Source of the DNA: Tubulanus polymorphus
Taxonomy: Eukaryota > Nemertea > Palaeonemertea > Tubulaniformes > Tubulanidae
NCBI RefSeq assembly: GCF_964204645.1
Contig: NC_134034.1
Coordinates: 10,163,414-10,227,413, forward strand
DNA length: 64,000 bases
Reading direction: 5' to 3'
The notes below the pieces were generated by a model. The model saw only the letters and a program-made list of their open reading frames with translations, was not told the origin of the DNA and searched no databases. Made by a program: the position numbers and the translations under genes. This document shows, piece by piece, positions 1-13,339 of this stretch (position 1 is the first letter of the stretch; the number at the start of each line of letters is the position of its first letter).

Positions 1-103
1 TATTTAATCGGTTGCGTCCGAACCACTTTCGTTTTTCATCCATCCAATTCGGCTGCCACACAAGATTCGATTATCTAAGCCAATTTCGTAGAATTTTGGC
101 CAT

Positions 104-272
104 CCTCGATTGCCAGGTTTGATTACCTCCCACCGACGAAGCGAACGCCAACACAAAACCATGCCGCAGACCCTACATTGGTTAATCATACGCCCGAGAT
201 TTCTTGGGCGGACAGGTCGCCATTTTAGTACATGTTGACGCTCAGTCTATGGATTAGCCAATCAAATGTGTT
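104..272. mobile_element. Partial copy of long-inverted-repeat MITE (TCCTCGCTTGCCAGG family)
   Basis: Left half only: CCTCGATTGCCAGGTTTGAT, GATTTCTTGGGCGGACAGG and a CAGTCTATGGATTAGCCAAT core. Confidence 0.6.
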
Positions 273-1184
273 GTTTTTCACCATCAGATTCGCTCTATCA
301 GTACGAAGCATCCGTCTGGAAATAACTAACGCTTTGGGCGCCACGCAAAATAAGCTTTTACAGGTGGCAGCACCGTACGGTGAAAAAATGTGCGGTGGCT
401 ACGAGTGTATTTTTCTACGATATTTTTCCTACACGGGAAAAGGCCAAGGCCACGCGACGCCGGGAGATAAATTAGTACGTTTTTTACGAGATAAAATTGT
501 CGGCAAAGAAAGAGAAATGATAAATGAATTTAATAAATGACTCGGATGAATTTTGACGCTTGAATAGGATATTCGGCGCATACAGCCTGCTGTCAACTAG
601 CAATTTATTCAGGCTTGAGGTGTCTTTTCTCTCTCAATCCACAGAGCTCCACTCGAGGTGTTTCTCCCTCAACCCGCTGAGCTCCTCCACTAAGGACATG
701 ATCATCGGCAGGTTTGGTGCTTCTTTTCCCCCAACTTGCCTAGAGTCACTGAATATTTCTTTTCCCCAATACCGGAAGATGCTAGATTCGAACCCAGCCT
801 GCTTAAAGCGTGACCAGAAACCGCCCCCTACTAGCCGTAGGTAACCAGTATCGGCACACGATGAGTGTTACACTTTATTATCTATATTGTATATATTATA
901 TATATCATTATATTATCTATATTCGGAACGACGAAGTAATTAATTATTGCTGATGAATATTGCGACACCGGCGTGATACAAATAACCACTATTTATATGA
1001 AAGATCGTGATTCAATGTTATAAGATACTCGTTTACTGTGAAATTAATCATAGCTGAGTTTCTAAACCACGCCCGATGTAAAATAGCTTAAAACTAACTA
1101 CATGTAATAGAGCGACAGTATAAAAGTACAAGGTATGAAAGTGAGGAGAAGTTGCTCACATGTCTGTTCTAGTCATGTTTCTAT
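273..1184. other. No gene seen
   Basis: Short open frames only. A weak internal duplication of a CTCAATCC...GAGCTCCAC word lies near 630-690. Confidence 0.5.
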
Positions 1185-1475
1185 CTACAAAGTGGGAGAG
1201 ATTGAGGTGGAGTTTTTAGGGAGAGGGGAGGGAGAGGTCGAGATAGAGGGAGAGGGGAGGAGAGGGAGAGGTAGAGAGGATGGAGAGGGAGAGGGGGAGG
1301 AAGAGGGGTGGAAATGGAGATGGGTGGAGAGGGAGAGGGAGAGGGGAGGAGAGGGAGAGAGGATGGATAGATAGGAGAGGGGAGGAAGAGGTAGGGGTAG
1401 AGGGAGTGGTAGGGGAAAGGAGAGGGAAGGTAAGGGCCAAGAGGATAGACTGAAGAGAGAGAGAGAGGTTTCGAC
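1185..1475. repeat. Purine-rich GGGAGA tract
   Basis: Nearly all G and A on the plus strand for almost 300 bases. Open frames on both strands are low-complexity artefacts. Confidence 0.9.
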
Positions 1476-1954
1476 TGTATGACATTCCAAAACGTTAATC
1501 ATGTTGAGACCCCCTTATAGCAGTTACATTTGCGGAGAGCCGCTGCGGGGGCGGCGTGATTTAGGGTTCGGAATCGACTGAGAGTATGGAAACATTTTCT
1601 GGGGCTGTTTTATTGAATAACGGTGGTCAATGGTCGCGCGTTGATTCGATCGCGCAAAACCCCGCTAGCAATCAAAGCTTCCCGAATCGGAATCAAATCA
1701 TCGTTATCAATTTAGTTGGTGCGAAGACGACGACGACTGGGGGTCACGCGATACATCGCACCGCGGAGCAAAAAAAAAACCGCCACGAAGATTGTCGTTT
1801 TATCCGAATTAGAATTTAATCGCGTTCGAATTCCCGGAATTGAACCACGGTTGATTTCCTCGAACGGGAGCCAAACAGCACTCGGCATTAAGCTAGAAAA
1901 ATAAGTTGAAAGTTAATTATTGTCGACAATAGATACCATGATATGAATTGTAAG

Positions 1955-2300
1955 GATAAAGTTGAATTGGTTATAACAATAAAGTTAATTTGGATTTGAA
2001 TTCATTGATAATTGAATTGAATTGACCGGCCACCGGTCTAAGACTGATATATTGGTAACTTCGTGCACATCCTCTCAAAAACAGTTACCAAAATCCATCC
2101 AAAATGAAATAATAGTTGAACGCCAAAATTCATATTTGTTCTTTGAAACGCCAGTATAGATGAAGTAGTGCGCATCGACTCACATAGAACCCTTGATATA
2201 ACGCATATCAGGTATTGATGTATATAAACATTATTGTAACGGTTTTTACGGCACCAAAAACAAAAACAACAAAAGACGCCGTGAGAATGAAACACATGAA
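1955..2300 (-). repeat. Dispersed repeat D (TGTGCACTACGTCATCAATAT), long copy
   Basis: The inverse strand carries GCATCGACTCACATAGAACC and GTAACGGTTTTTACGGC, plus TTGAATTGACCGG. These are the same segments seen on the plus strand at 53400-53560, 50710-50975 and 54118-54212. Confidence 0.55.
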
Positions 2301-2621
2301 TTGTGCGTCTAATACGCTGTGAAGTGCTTAAGTTCCGTGGATAAATAGATTTTCCAAATAATAGCTGAACGCTACTCAAATATTCAATTCATTTGTTTAA
2401 GAGTAGCCAGTAGACTATTGTTGCCACACCAATCTGAAGATGGTGTAATCCCAGGATCCGATTTCACAAGAAAAAAAACAGGTCGTTTAACATGAAGTTT
2501 TCATTGATTCAGTTTGTCTTAAATCGATTGAAAGGAGTTGTGTGAAAATGCGCCCGGAGCCGCTTTTTTCAATGCCTTTATTTCCGGTGATCGCTAGCAT
2601 TCAGAAATACAAAATACTGTA

Positions 2622-2692
2622 TTGCTGCTTGCTGCTGCTGTCGTCTGCGGTTGCTGCTGCTGCTGCTGCTGTCGTCTGCGGTTGCTGCTGTT
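2622..2692. repeat. CTG/GCT triplet-rich stretch
   Basis: TTGCTGCTGCTGCTGCTGTC blocks, duplicated with GTCGTCTGCGGTTGCTGCTG. Confidence 0.7.
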
Positions 2693-3499
2693 CAAATATT
2701 GAATGTGTTAAGTTCTAAAAAAGTCGAATCGAATTATTGTTGTTGTCAAATTAGTATAATGAGATTATCACTGATTTTAAGCTCATGGTCGCACGTTTTT
2801 ACAATCGTTCCGTTGTTTTCCCGGAGGAAAAGAAACTCTACCCGAACGCACAGAGTGTAGACCCAAAGGGGAATTTGTTAGTACGGCTGGGACCACTGCG
2901 ACTGAGTGTTGATTACACTATACCGTGTTCGTGCGTTGGGGTCAATAAGTCTGTCAGGTGAGACGTGGGTTGGATTTCGCGGCTGCCATTATCGATTATC
3001 ATGAAATCGTCTGTTTTCGCATGAGCGGTTTTTTCCCTGTTCTCGACCGAACATTTTCAGCACGCGCGTACACACCGCTCGTGCGCATAGGGAAATACTA
3101 ACGAACGCGCGGCTTGTCACCGGGTTCACCTACGATATCATAACCGATGAGCGTCAAACGTTATCAAGAAAAAAAAAACAATCGACAGACGAACAGAAAG
3201 ATCTAAAAACGACGATAGAATGCAATAAGCCATCATCCTCACCGATTTGCTGATGTTGCAGATCTTTGAGCTCAAAATGGATAAATGCAGTACCGGCACA
3301 CACCACATGGCGCAGATACACTCAGCTACAGATAGTGAAAATAAGTTAATTTTCAATAAACTTTGAACTGGTTTTTTAGGTTCCCAAACGGAAGTTTTGT
3401 CAAACAAGTCATCAAATATGTAAATAAGATTGGCGTCCCCCCAATGAGTGTATGGGATGGTTTTACTAAAAAATAGTTATGCCGACAGGAAAATTTGAT

Positions 3500-3645
3500 T
3501 CGAATTTAATTTATGATGTAGAAGAAATTGAAGCACGGCAACCGAGTAACAACTAGCGATCCTGGCGGATCCTCGTCTGCCATAAGTGGAATCCTCGATT
3601 GCCACAGCGGAGGTGCCGGTACCCCATTCAGGACCCAGTTCACGA
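3500..3645. repeat. Dispersed repeat E (ACCGAGTAACTACTAGCGA family)
   Basis: AACCGAGTAACAACTAGCGA, CCTCGATTGCCACAG, GGTGCCGGTACCCC. Other copies are at 55115-55220 and 61150-61220. Confidence 0.5.
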
Positions 3646-4419
3646 AATATATATCATACGTCATACTGGTTCGAAGTGATCGAAGTCTATTATTGGAAGC
3701 CTAGAAAATTATGAAAATAGTATTGATAGCTCTAAGGATTACAAATTATGCATGGATTCCTTGAACTCGGTTCAGGATGAATAACATTAGCTGTATTAAC
3801 ATACGGAGATCGAATGTCAGATTTACTTCATCTTTTATGGTTTGTATTGCAATCACAGACCCGAATATATGTCAAGAACGCAATGATACACCAAGATAGG
3901 TTTTAATTAATCAGATTGGTACTAAGGCCGAGGAAGAGCTTATAGTCCACGCGGTGTTATGTCGTAATCTTGCCAGAAGACTTCAGTCAATGTAGCCGCG
4001 TGAGATAGGCACAATCAGAAACGTGACTGAAAGAGAACTTTTCTTTACGAAGTCTTAGTTGCTGTTGTTGCGTCTCCGCTATTCCTAATGGAATCAGCTT
4101 TATAAAATATAAATAACTTCATTATAAATAGAAGAAACCCCAGACGAACAAAGTCTAAAACGAAAAGGAAAGTTCGTATCATCACTTAATGTTATTAAAT
4201 GGTTTTTGCTGGCGCGTTGTGGGAATACCAACATCAATTCGATTCGGTTTTTTTTTCGTCGTCGTTGCCCTTGTAGCACCGTTCGAAATGTACGAACGCG
4301 CGGTTCTCTTTAATCAACTAGATTAACTAACAGCAAGAGACGGTGACGTTGAAGTCATCGGCTCAAGGGTAAGAGATCATCATTCATCACTCTATTTATC
4401 TCTTTAGTTTTCGCAACGA

Positions 4420-4616
4420 GCGAAACTTACGGCCTGGGAGGAATTCGCGGTTGATCTGTTTGTCGAGAAAAGTATACTTTTTAAGAGAGCTTTTAGTTTT
4501 GCTGCTCCAGCTCTTTGGAATGCCCTGCCTGTCTCTGTAAGGCTTAGTCCATCAGTGCAATGTTTTAAGTCAAATTTAAAAACGTACCTTTTTAAAAGGA
4601 CTTATATGTTTTAAGC
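4420..4616 (+). pseudogene. LINE 3' end (last codons of reverse transcriptase ORF)
   Basis: Reads FKRAFSFAAPALWNALPVSV and FKSNLKTYLFKRTYMF then stop, the standard C-terminal signature of CR1-like ORF2. It is followed by a short 3' region and a long ATT tract, consistent with a 5'-truncated insertion with a microsatellite tail. Confidence 0.75.
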
Positions 4617-4744
4617 TATTTTACTGTGTCTTTGTTCCTGCTGTTTTATCATATGCTTTTTAAGTTCTTGATTTTATGTACATGTATTAACCCTTTGTAC
4701 AGCGCATGGATTATTATTTTAGTTATGCGCTATATAAGACATAA

Positions 4745-4976
<232 letters not shown>

Positions 4977-6107
4977 TACTCCTAGTAGCTTTCTCAGTTC
5001 TAATTATATTCGTGTAATATAGATATAAAAATACCTTTACTTTACTTAGCGCAGACTTTGTCTCGCAACCAGTCTAACAAATTACGAGTGGGGATTATGT
5101 GTCAACTTGTCTAAGATCCCTATTTTGCACTTGACTGCAAAAACCGGGTCTTAAAAGGCTATCTATAGCTGCTGAGGCAAAGTGACGATTTCCATAAACG
5201 CGAGTGTATGTTCAAAACCGGCTATGTCTCTTATATCTAGTGGGAAGTCGAAGTCAAACTCAGCTTCATCAAAGAGCTCGGGAGAGCAAGAGCAAGAACC
5301 GAGGATAACGGCTTCTATAGTACTTATCTATACTTATCGTACATAGCTGTTCGGCGCGGTAAAATTCTTATCAGGTACACTAGCACGCTCGCGCGTATGA
5401 GGTCCGCAGACATTCGGCTGATAATCAGGGACGATTCCAGTATTTGCACAGTTCCCGTCATTCCTCAACTGCCTAGCAATAATAATTGTCAAAGTAAACA
5501 ATCGCGCGTTTGTCGCCTTCGTCAATCGTGGTGATTTTGATATTCAATCGTTGAGACACCGCGGCGCTGAACTAATCGGAATCGCTCACAGTTCGGCGCG
5601 TTTACGGGTTTTTAGGCAGTGTCAACATCACGCGGGTGGCTCCGCGCATTTTTATTACTTTTTGCCCGGTAGTTTCGAGACTTTTCTGTCCGGTTTGTTT
5701 GCCCGTTCATCGAAGCGCTCGATTTCATTTCCGCACTCTACTCATACGTCGAATAATACGTAGCCACTTTGAACATACATATAATTGTTCAAGTTGACGC
5801 TATTTCCAGAGTCAGGGGTGGATCTAGCTTTATGGAAAAGGGGGTACGCACTACCTGATTGGGTCACTACTTACACATGGAGGTTTGGGGATGCTCCCCC
5901 AGACTATTTTGAAAATTAAGATATATTTAGGTGCATTTTTGAGCACTTTCCCGGTTAAAATGTCATCAATATTGGCGGTTCAATCTAACGATCACAATTG
6001 TGAATTTTTACATTATGTGAGCGGATCTGTGTTAGTCGATGTGCAATATTGGTGTTACAAAATAACAATTACAATTGTAAATTTTGGCATTAATTTTGTA
6101 ACTCAAT

Positions 6108-6141
6108 AATACTAATAATAATAATAATAATAATAATAATT
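6108..6141. repeat. Short (AAT)n microsatellite
   Basis: About ten AAT units. Confidence 0.8.
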
Positions 6142-6239
6142 TATTTTCTTATAAAGCCCAAGTCTAAAACATAATCATTGCGCTCAATATATTTCCTAAC
6201 TCTAATATTCTATTTTTGATAAATTTTGATTATTATTTT

Positions 6240-6350
6240 TAAGAGGATGTGTACTACGTCATCAATATATCGGGGTTAGACTGGTTGCCGGTCAATTCAA
6301 TTCAATTATCGATGTATCCAAATCTAAAATAACTTAAAATGTGTGTATAA
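6240..6350 (+). repeat. Dispersed repeat D, copy
   Basis: ACTACGTCATCAATATATCG and GACTGGTTGCCGGTCAATTC. Confidence 0.6.
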
Positions 6351-7889
6351 TCAATATCATCTTAACTATCATTACATTATTCGATGTTTATATAATTTTG
6401 CCCGGTTTGCCGTGGGACGCGATTAGAATTTTCTAGTCAGCCAATCGATTCACACAGATCTTATCACCGAATTTCCAATTGGCGATTGCTAATTTTGCCT
6501 AACGCGTTCGCCGAAACAATTCGCCTAATCTATCAAAAGCTTATCTATCACATTATTCGATTTTTGCCGAATTTTGCCGTGGGATGTGGGTTTCTAGTCA
6601 GATTATCGTTTCACAGAAGTTTCATCACCGAATTTTCAATTGGCGATTGCTTATTTCGCCCAATGCGCCCGAACATATCGCCTTAACAACCACGAGAAAA
6701 CGATTCCAGCGACGTAAAGCAAACAGACGAACAATGAAAAATGGTAGTATTGATCGGTTGCCTTGAGCTATCAAACATTTTCTAACTCCGAGATTTTATC
6801 AGTTGTTGCACCCTCTTAATCAACATCGGCCCTATGCGAACACTTGATTTAAAAAACAAATCTCTTACGCACTCGAAACGTTCGTGTTCAGGTATTCGAC
6901 AGAAAAATCCAGCCTCGGACAAAGTGGGCCTCTTTGTCGGCACATTTCGATAACGCTTATCCGACATGGCACTTCGACTTATCAGGTCGGTCTTAAGTAC
7001 GGCTATTTATATGATCGTTTCATCTAAGGATTTTCGCGTCGACGTTCCGTCGCGGATCTATCGCGAAGACTTCGGGTTTTCGAAGCAATTGCGATCGCGC
7101 GCGGGCGTGCGCGACTCGGACCGGCGTGTAGCGGACGCGTTTGAACACGATGAACGTTCTTAAGAGGGTTTTCGAAAAATATACTATCGGAAAGCCATTT
7201 TTAGATGAAAGAGAAAAAGCACTTTGTTCAGATTGCGCTGCAGGCCACTCTCCGCGTATATCGACCGACACAGAACCCTTTAAAATTAAGCATATTAGGT
7301 ATCCATGCATATTTGCATCATTGTAACGGTTTTCGCTCCGTCAAAAATATTTCAACAGATTGTGCCAGTTATTAACCATTATTCAAACTTCGAAGTAATT
7401 ACAACATTTTCTAATTACCTCCCCGAAAATGAATATACATTCAATTCAGCCGATACGATAATCGTGATAATTCTAAAACAATGGACTGTTTTTAAACTTA
7501 GGGAATTTTATAAAATTTTGTCTTGCGGTCTTCATCTATACCACGTGACCCCTTACGTCATACCTATTACTCGAATTACCGAAGAGACGAGTGCGGAAGA
7601 AAAGATGAAAAAAATAACACGACGAATATCGCTTTCAGTAGCAGTTTTAATTACATTAATGAATAATGCGAAATCGAAAAATGATATGCGCAGGTTTGAG
7701 ATTACCTGGAGGGATAATTTAGCCACCGTTGCATTTTCGCTTCGTGTTGCACGTAGAAAGTTATCGAATGCATAAAATTAACGAGATAGCCACAGGCGCT
7801 GTGTATAGGAATACAGTAACTGTAGCTCTAATGAATAAGATAATTTCTGGCACTCTGGAAATTGGAAATTTTTTCTTCGACGTGTCATT

Positions 7890-8112
7890 AGTACACTTGG
7901 AACGTGGATCTCGGTGGCCGCTCCGCGCGATGAGGAACGCTCGTCACGATCGTCGCCCGACCGAGTTGAGGGTTCCCGGGGAACATGAATCTCAGTGATG
8001 GTCGCTCCACGCGACGAAGAACGCTGTGATCTTCTCTCGACCGAATTGAGGGTTCCCGGCGAGAACGTGGATCTCAATGAGGATCGCTCCACGCGTGGTG
8101 AGGAGGGTTGAA
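7890..8112. repeat. About 86-bp tandem repeat, locus 1
   Basis: Two to three units with CGACCGAATTGAGGGTTCCC and ATCTCAGTGATGGTCGCTCC. Confidence 0.75.
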
Positions 8113-8164
8113 CGTGTCTCTGGTCTGAGAGTGCCCCTATCGAACAGGCGTCTCGTGTATGCAT

Positions 8165-10023
8165 AGCCCTACGGGGAGGGATCTCATATCCGATATCTGT
8201 GAAAGACGTCGAGTCCTTTTCATCAGATGTTTATGTGAACAGTTTCACAATTTGCTATAAGAGCTTTGGGCCTTATAAGCATTCCTTTGCTTCATCGAGA
8301 CCCTTTGTATATATTGAAACATGAGTATCTGAGGAACTTATAATCTTTATATATCGTTTTGATATGATCTATATCTTTGTAATCTTGTTCGTACGCGCAA
8401 TTGTGTAAATCAGAATATTACTATTATTATTATAATTAATATCATTATCAATGAGCTTTGCCAGCGGTCGTGTTTGTGCAGTTTAATCAATGGATGATGA
8501 TCATAAAAAGCCTTGAAATTTTTGATATGGTCTTTCAGGTCTCGACATAAAGATTGGGCCCGCGAACTAAGCATATAAGTCTCGACCATGGACCGGCCCC
8601 GGGTACAATCGCTATATACTTTCGGGATCTGAGGGTACCCGGCCTCTGCGCTATGTTGACTATGGGACTGGGTCAACGAGATTTCTTAACTCTCAACTGT
8701 CGGAACCTGTGATATCTTTGCCCTTCTTCGGTCCATCTTACATCAAAAGATGTAAGCCATTCTTTATCAGTGATGTGTATTAAGATGACCAGAAGAGTTT
8801 TTCTCGTATAGTTTACGTGTCTAGACCGATGCCATTATTGATTTAAAGGCGCAATTCTTGCGTAATGAGTATTTGCACAAAACCGCCTGTTCCTTCCCAC
8901 AATATATCCCCTCTTTCCGTCGACAGATTACAAACGGTCTCGCAAGAGCGAGCTAGACTCGGTCACAATTTCTCAGAAAACCGGAACAAAACAAATAGCT
9001 TACATTCTGCAGAATGTCACCGAGGATTAGCACGATTCTACGCGTTATGCGCGACCGTTCTTTTTTTCTAGTTTACATATACGTATCTCTATATAGGTCA
9101 CTCACTCGATCGGTTTACGGTTTAACCACTCGCCCCGTGTGTTTTTTTAAAGGTGATGCGCTGACGTCACAGCGCGCGACATATTGGACAACTATATCGC
9201 AAGCGGTTAGTTGACGTTTAAAATTGACTGACGATTGATAAAGCACTATATCAGTGTTGTGGAGAGAATCCTACTATATCAACGGAAAATGATTTTAAGT
9301 CCACAAATGTTTTTAAAAATTCTAGTGGAGAAGTTCGGTTCTGTGTGTGTTGAACCAACCGTGGTGCTTTCCGATTTCCCTCAAGGTACGTTTTGATTTC
9401 TATCGCAGAAGATATTTTCAGATTTTCTTTTACGACACCCGCGTCGGCTCCAGTATAGTACACACACATTCTCAGATCACTATGGTATTTACGCGCTGTC
9501 GATCGTCGTTTCGTCAACGAGGCTTGATTTATCAAAATTGCAAATCGTCATGCGAAACGACGACTTGTGTATGTGTAATGATACGTCGAACCGGCGCGCG
9601 CAGCGCAGTGCGATCGACGGCGTGTCGTAAGTCAAGTTTTAATGGACCACGGGCGACAAGAAATATTACCCGGTGTCAGGCGAAACGAGGACCGTGTCAG
9701 GCGGCAGTTTGTCATCAATCTCTATCGAAGCAGTGCAGACGACAGTGAGCTAAGATCGATAGATCAGCATCAGACGATCAGATAAACGCGTGAATTAGCC
9801 CGGTAGATGAATCCACCGAATTCGCAGAATGGATGTGCGAGATTTTGTAGATTGTGTGCTATATCAAGAAAAATGAATCATATTGATTATCATTATTATC
9901 ATTATCATGATAATGAATTAGTTATTGTGGATGATGAATCAAGAAACAAAATCGAAAGTGAAATTCGACTCTCACGAGTTCATCGAGTTTCATACAATTT
10001 CCTATTGCTCCTGAATGAATGAG
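8165..10023. other. No supported gene
   Basis: Includes a 133-codon open frame at 9347-9748 (cysteine- and arginine-rich) with no recognisable domain and no splice or start context that I trust. Confidence 0.4.
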
Positions 10024-10345
10024 GAATCCTCGCTTGTCAGGGTTTGATTGCCTCCTACCGAAGCTCACGTCAATGCAAACCCTGCCCGCAAACCTTTCAT
10101 TTCTCTATTACATCACCCAAAATTTCTTGGGCGGACAGGTTAGCGGCCACCAGTCTGTATATATATAGCCAATTAGATGCGTAGCGAATTTGCCGGTGAA
10201 ACCAAATGCATCTCATTGGCTTAATCCATAGACTGGTGTCCGCTCAGCGGCAACTTGTCGACCAAGATTTCTTGATTTGCAGCAAGGGTTTGTGTTGGCG
10301 CGTGCTCGGCGGGCGGCAACCAAAACCCTGACAAGCGATGACGGA
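10024..10345. mobile_element. Long-inverted-repeat MITE (TCCTCGCTTGCCAGG family)
   Basis: Complete palindrome with ends CGCTTGTCAGGGTTT / AAACCCTGACAAGCG and inner arms TTCTTGGGCGGACAGG and AGCGGCCACCAGTCT. Confidence 0.7.
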
Positions 10346-11763
10346 ATTGAGGGGATGAACGCGTCAATTAGCTATGTGTACTAATGAATTTATAGTGAAC
10401 AGTAAATATGCAAGGAAATGAAACAGCGGTGGATTATGAATAAAGAAAAGTTAAATCTGTGTCCACGAGTTCATCTTGCCTGAGTCAAGAGATGTCGTTT
10501 GTCAAGACATGTCACTAACTGAGTTCAAAACTTTCATAAAAATACCACACTGTTCTGCATTCATTTAAAACCTCAACTTTAGGAGGAGCACATTTGAACT
10601 TTGTTTTACGTTGCAAACTCAACTATAAAAATTACTCCTATTACTATTAAAGAGAAGAGGGATTGGAATGCGTGGATTTCCTCGAATTCTATTGAATTTA
10701 CAATGAACAGTAGCTTTGCGAGATAATTAGAAAATCTAAATTGAAATTTGAGTCACTGGCCTATGTTGCAATGTCGTGACTTAAGTCCAAACGTGCTGTT
10801 CATTCTGAAGGCTTGACTAAATGTGTTTGATTGGCTATACAGAACTAGGTCCTAAAACAGAACTGTAAAACAGAAGTGTAAGCTATGGCTGTGCAGTTGG
10901 CTTCGGGAATCATCCATCAGGACTGCCCTTCTCGCGTTGGAGTGACGACATGAGGATTGAATAGGCATCTTGAAATTCTCAAGGGTAATCTATCAGGCCA
11001 GGTAAATACCGCCTACTGACAGAGGAGAGAGGTTGAAGTGATATTTAAGTATTATCAGGCCCGGTTCACCTCTCCTCTTGGTCGATGCGAAGCGAGGTAA
11101 ATGTCTAGATTTTTTATCCGGGATCCATCATTTAACGCGAACGAATCCGTCGCGGCCTTGAAAATTGAATACGGTAGCTGATTGAAGAATGAAATCTCAC
11201 GAAGTGATTTAAATCGCGATCGTGTAGGTGCCAATTAGGTGAAGGTAGTTTCCGAATATTACGCGCCTTTCAGTCTGAACGTTGACGTAATGAACGAAGA
11301 TGTTGTTACTAATGGAATTTCTATTCGATGGAACGAAAGCGGCGGAGAGTGCATTACGGGAGGGAGTGTCGGCTAGCGTGTGACGCGTTTTAAAAGTAAA
11401 TTAGACGTCGCTTCTAAATGTCCTATGAAATCATATTAACCCCGAGCTGCGCGCGACTGTTACTTTTTCTCACGTTTATTCCAATCCCGTCTGATGCTTA
11501 GTTTTTTAATTTGTTTACGTACGCCTACGGACTTATGTAACAGTAAGATATCCAATTGGATGAACTGAGGACCAGATCTGTTCGTTATAACCAGCAGCTT
11601 TTCATAGTTAGATTTTGTGATATTGCTTATTAGTTCTTTAGTTTCTTAAACAGAAATCTATGATTATATTATTTTCTGACTTGTTGAAAATATACTATAT
11701 GTATTCTTCATGATGCGGACTATCGTGGTCTAAAAAAGATGAAAAAAGAATATATCACAGAAA
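10346..11763. other. No gene seen
   Basis: Non-coding on both strands as far as I can read. A single GATCTGTTCGTTATAACC word at 11574 foreshadows the 71-bp repeat. Confidence 0.45.
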
Positions 11764-12050
11764 TTCGTTACAACGAACTTCAGGGCACCGGAAAAATCTG
11801 TTCGTTATAACCGATAGTTCTATATACAACGTAACCTCGTTACAACGAACTTAAGGGCACCGGAAAACCTGTTCGTTATAACCGATAGTTCTATGTACAA
11901 CGGAACCTCGTTACAACGAACTTAAGGGCACCAGAAAATCTGTTCGCTATAACTGATAGTTCTATATAAAGCGAAACCTCGTTACAACGAACTTAAGGGC
12001 ACCAGAAAATCTGTTCGTTATAACAGATACAGTGAAACCTTGTTCCTTGC
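11764..12050. repeat. 71-bp tandem repeat derived from pogo-type terminus, about 4 units
   Basis: Units contain AACCTCGTTACAACGAACTT and CTGTTCGTTATAACCGATAG, the same words as the MITE at 47630. Spacing of the AACCTCG word is 71 bases (11835, 11906, 11977). Confidence 0.75.
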
Positions 12051-12271
12051 ACTTGCGATACACGATTGATATATTAACTGGCTAGTGATTAGTCAACACG
12101 AACGAAGAAATTTCAATTTCCTGACGCAGCTCGGTACCGAGACGCGAGCTGGATAAAAAGAAACGATATCCAGCGATTCTTATGTATCATAATGATGAAT
12201 GATAGAACATAATCAATCAAAGTATATCGCACGGGACTGTATCGTTTACTGTAGCAGATTGAGTTATTCTT

Positions 12272-12590
12272 CAGAGGGAGAGGGAGAGGGAGAGGGAGAG
12301 GGAGAGGGAGAGGGAGAGGGAGAAGGAGAGGGAGAGAAAGAGGGGAGGGAGAGGGAGAGGGAGAGGGAGAGGGAGAGGGAGAGGGAGAGGGAGAGGCAGA
12401 GGCAGAGGCAGAGGCAGAGGCAGAGGCAGAGGCAGAGGCAGAGGCAGAGGCAGAGTCAGAGGCAGAAGGTGAGGCAGAGGGAGAGGGAGAGGGAGAGGGA
12501 GATGGAGGGGGAGAAGGAGAGGGGAGGGAGATGGAGAGGCAGAGGCAGAGGCAGGGGGAGGAGAGAGGGAGAAGGAGAGCAGAAGGCCAC
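12272..12590. repeat. (GGGAGA)n and (GGCAGA)n tract
   Basis: Hexamer repeats in blocks: GGGAGA, then GGCAGA, then GGGAGA again. A short GA run follows at 12728-12753. Confidence 0.92.
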
Positions 12591-13339
12591 GAAGATGACA
12601 TACACGCGAATCGAGGGAAGAGAGATGCAGAAATGCGAGATGAGATATGAGGGGAGGGGCGCAGGCGACATGAGATGCGTGATGGACAAACAGAAAGTGC
12701 AGGGATTAAAGACGGTGAAAGACGAATCGAGAGAGAGAGAGAGAGAGAGAGAGCGAACATTGCGTTAATGGGTAAATTGATGGAAAAACAAGTGGCGCGA
12801 GCAACGAAACAACAAATACGCTGTCAAAATCACTTTGCTCGATACACGCCGTGCGTTTCATAAACCGACATGATTCGATCTGTCGTCGTCAATATCTACT
12901 GCTTGAATGGTTGTGATTTTATCTCGCGCGCAGTATTCGCATCGTTAAAAATCAACATTCGTTCAGCGCGTGGATCGATGCCGAAAATACGGCGTGAAAT
13001 TGATGTCAATCCCATGACTGAATCCCGGCTCGCTTCGATACGCATCCCCATTCTAAAAAAAAAAAATCAGTACGCGAGCTCATTTTGCCGACGTTCTTGA
13101 ATTCAAAATTCCGTGGATGATTTGCAACGGCATATCAACAACAAGGGCCTATATAGAGGTCTTGTAGCCATGTGCTTTTTCCACGTTGTTGACAAACACA
13201 ATCACATAAACCATAACAGGTTTCTTCTTCGCTCCATCTTGAATTTTGGTATTTGTTTTACTTTGTACGATTATTATAATTCAAAATGGAAAAATAAAAT
13301 TATATTATATACAATACGTAATTTACATGACAGACTCTA

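Larger units (their letters stand above)
2400..4419. other. No gene seen apart from listed repeats
   Basis: Mixed non-coding DNA with the CTG stretch and repeat E. No exon-like block with family similarity. Confidence 0.45.

Noticed and set aside
7305-7775. 156-aa ORF
   Set aside because: Begins inside a dispersed repeat (TTGTAACGGTTTTCG) and has no family features.
7778-8164. 128-aa minus-strand ORF with repeated EIHVP words
   Set aside because: Product of the 86-bp tandem repeat; the same words arise at 19219-19425.
9347-9748. 133-aa ORF
   Set aside because: No recognisable domain, overlapping ORFs on the other strand, and no splice or start context. Possible but unsupported.
12113-12768. 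215-aa and 189-aa open frames on both strands, and similar frames at 1135-1502 and 14437-15065
   Set aside because: They read across GA/CT hexamer repeats and give Glu-Gly/Arg or Ser-Pro-Leu runs. Low-complexity artefacts.
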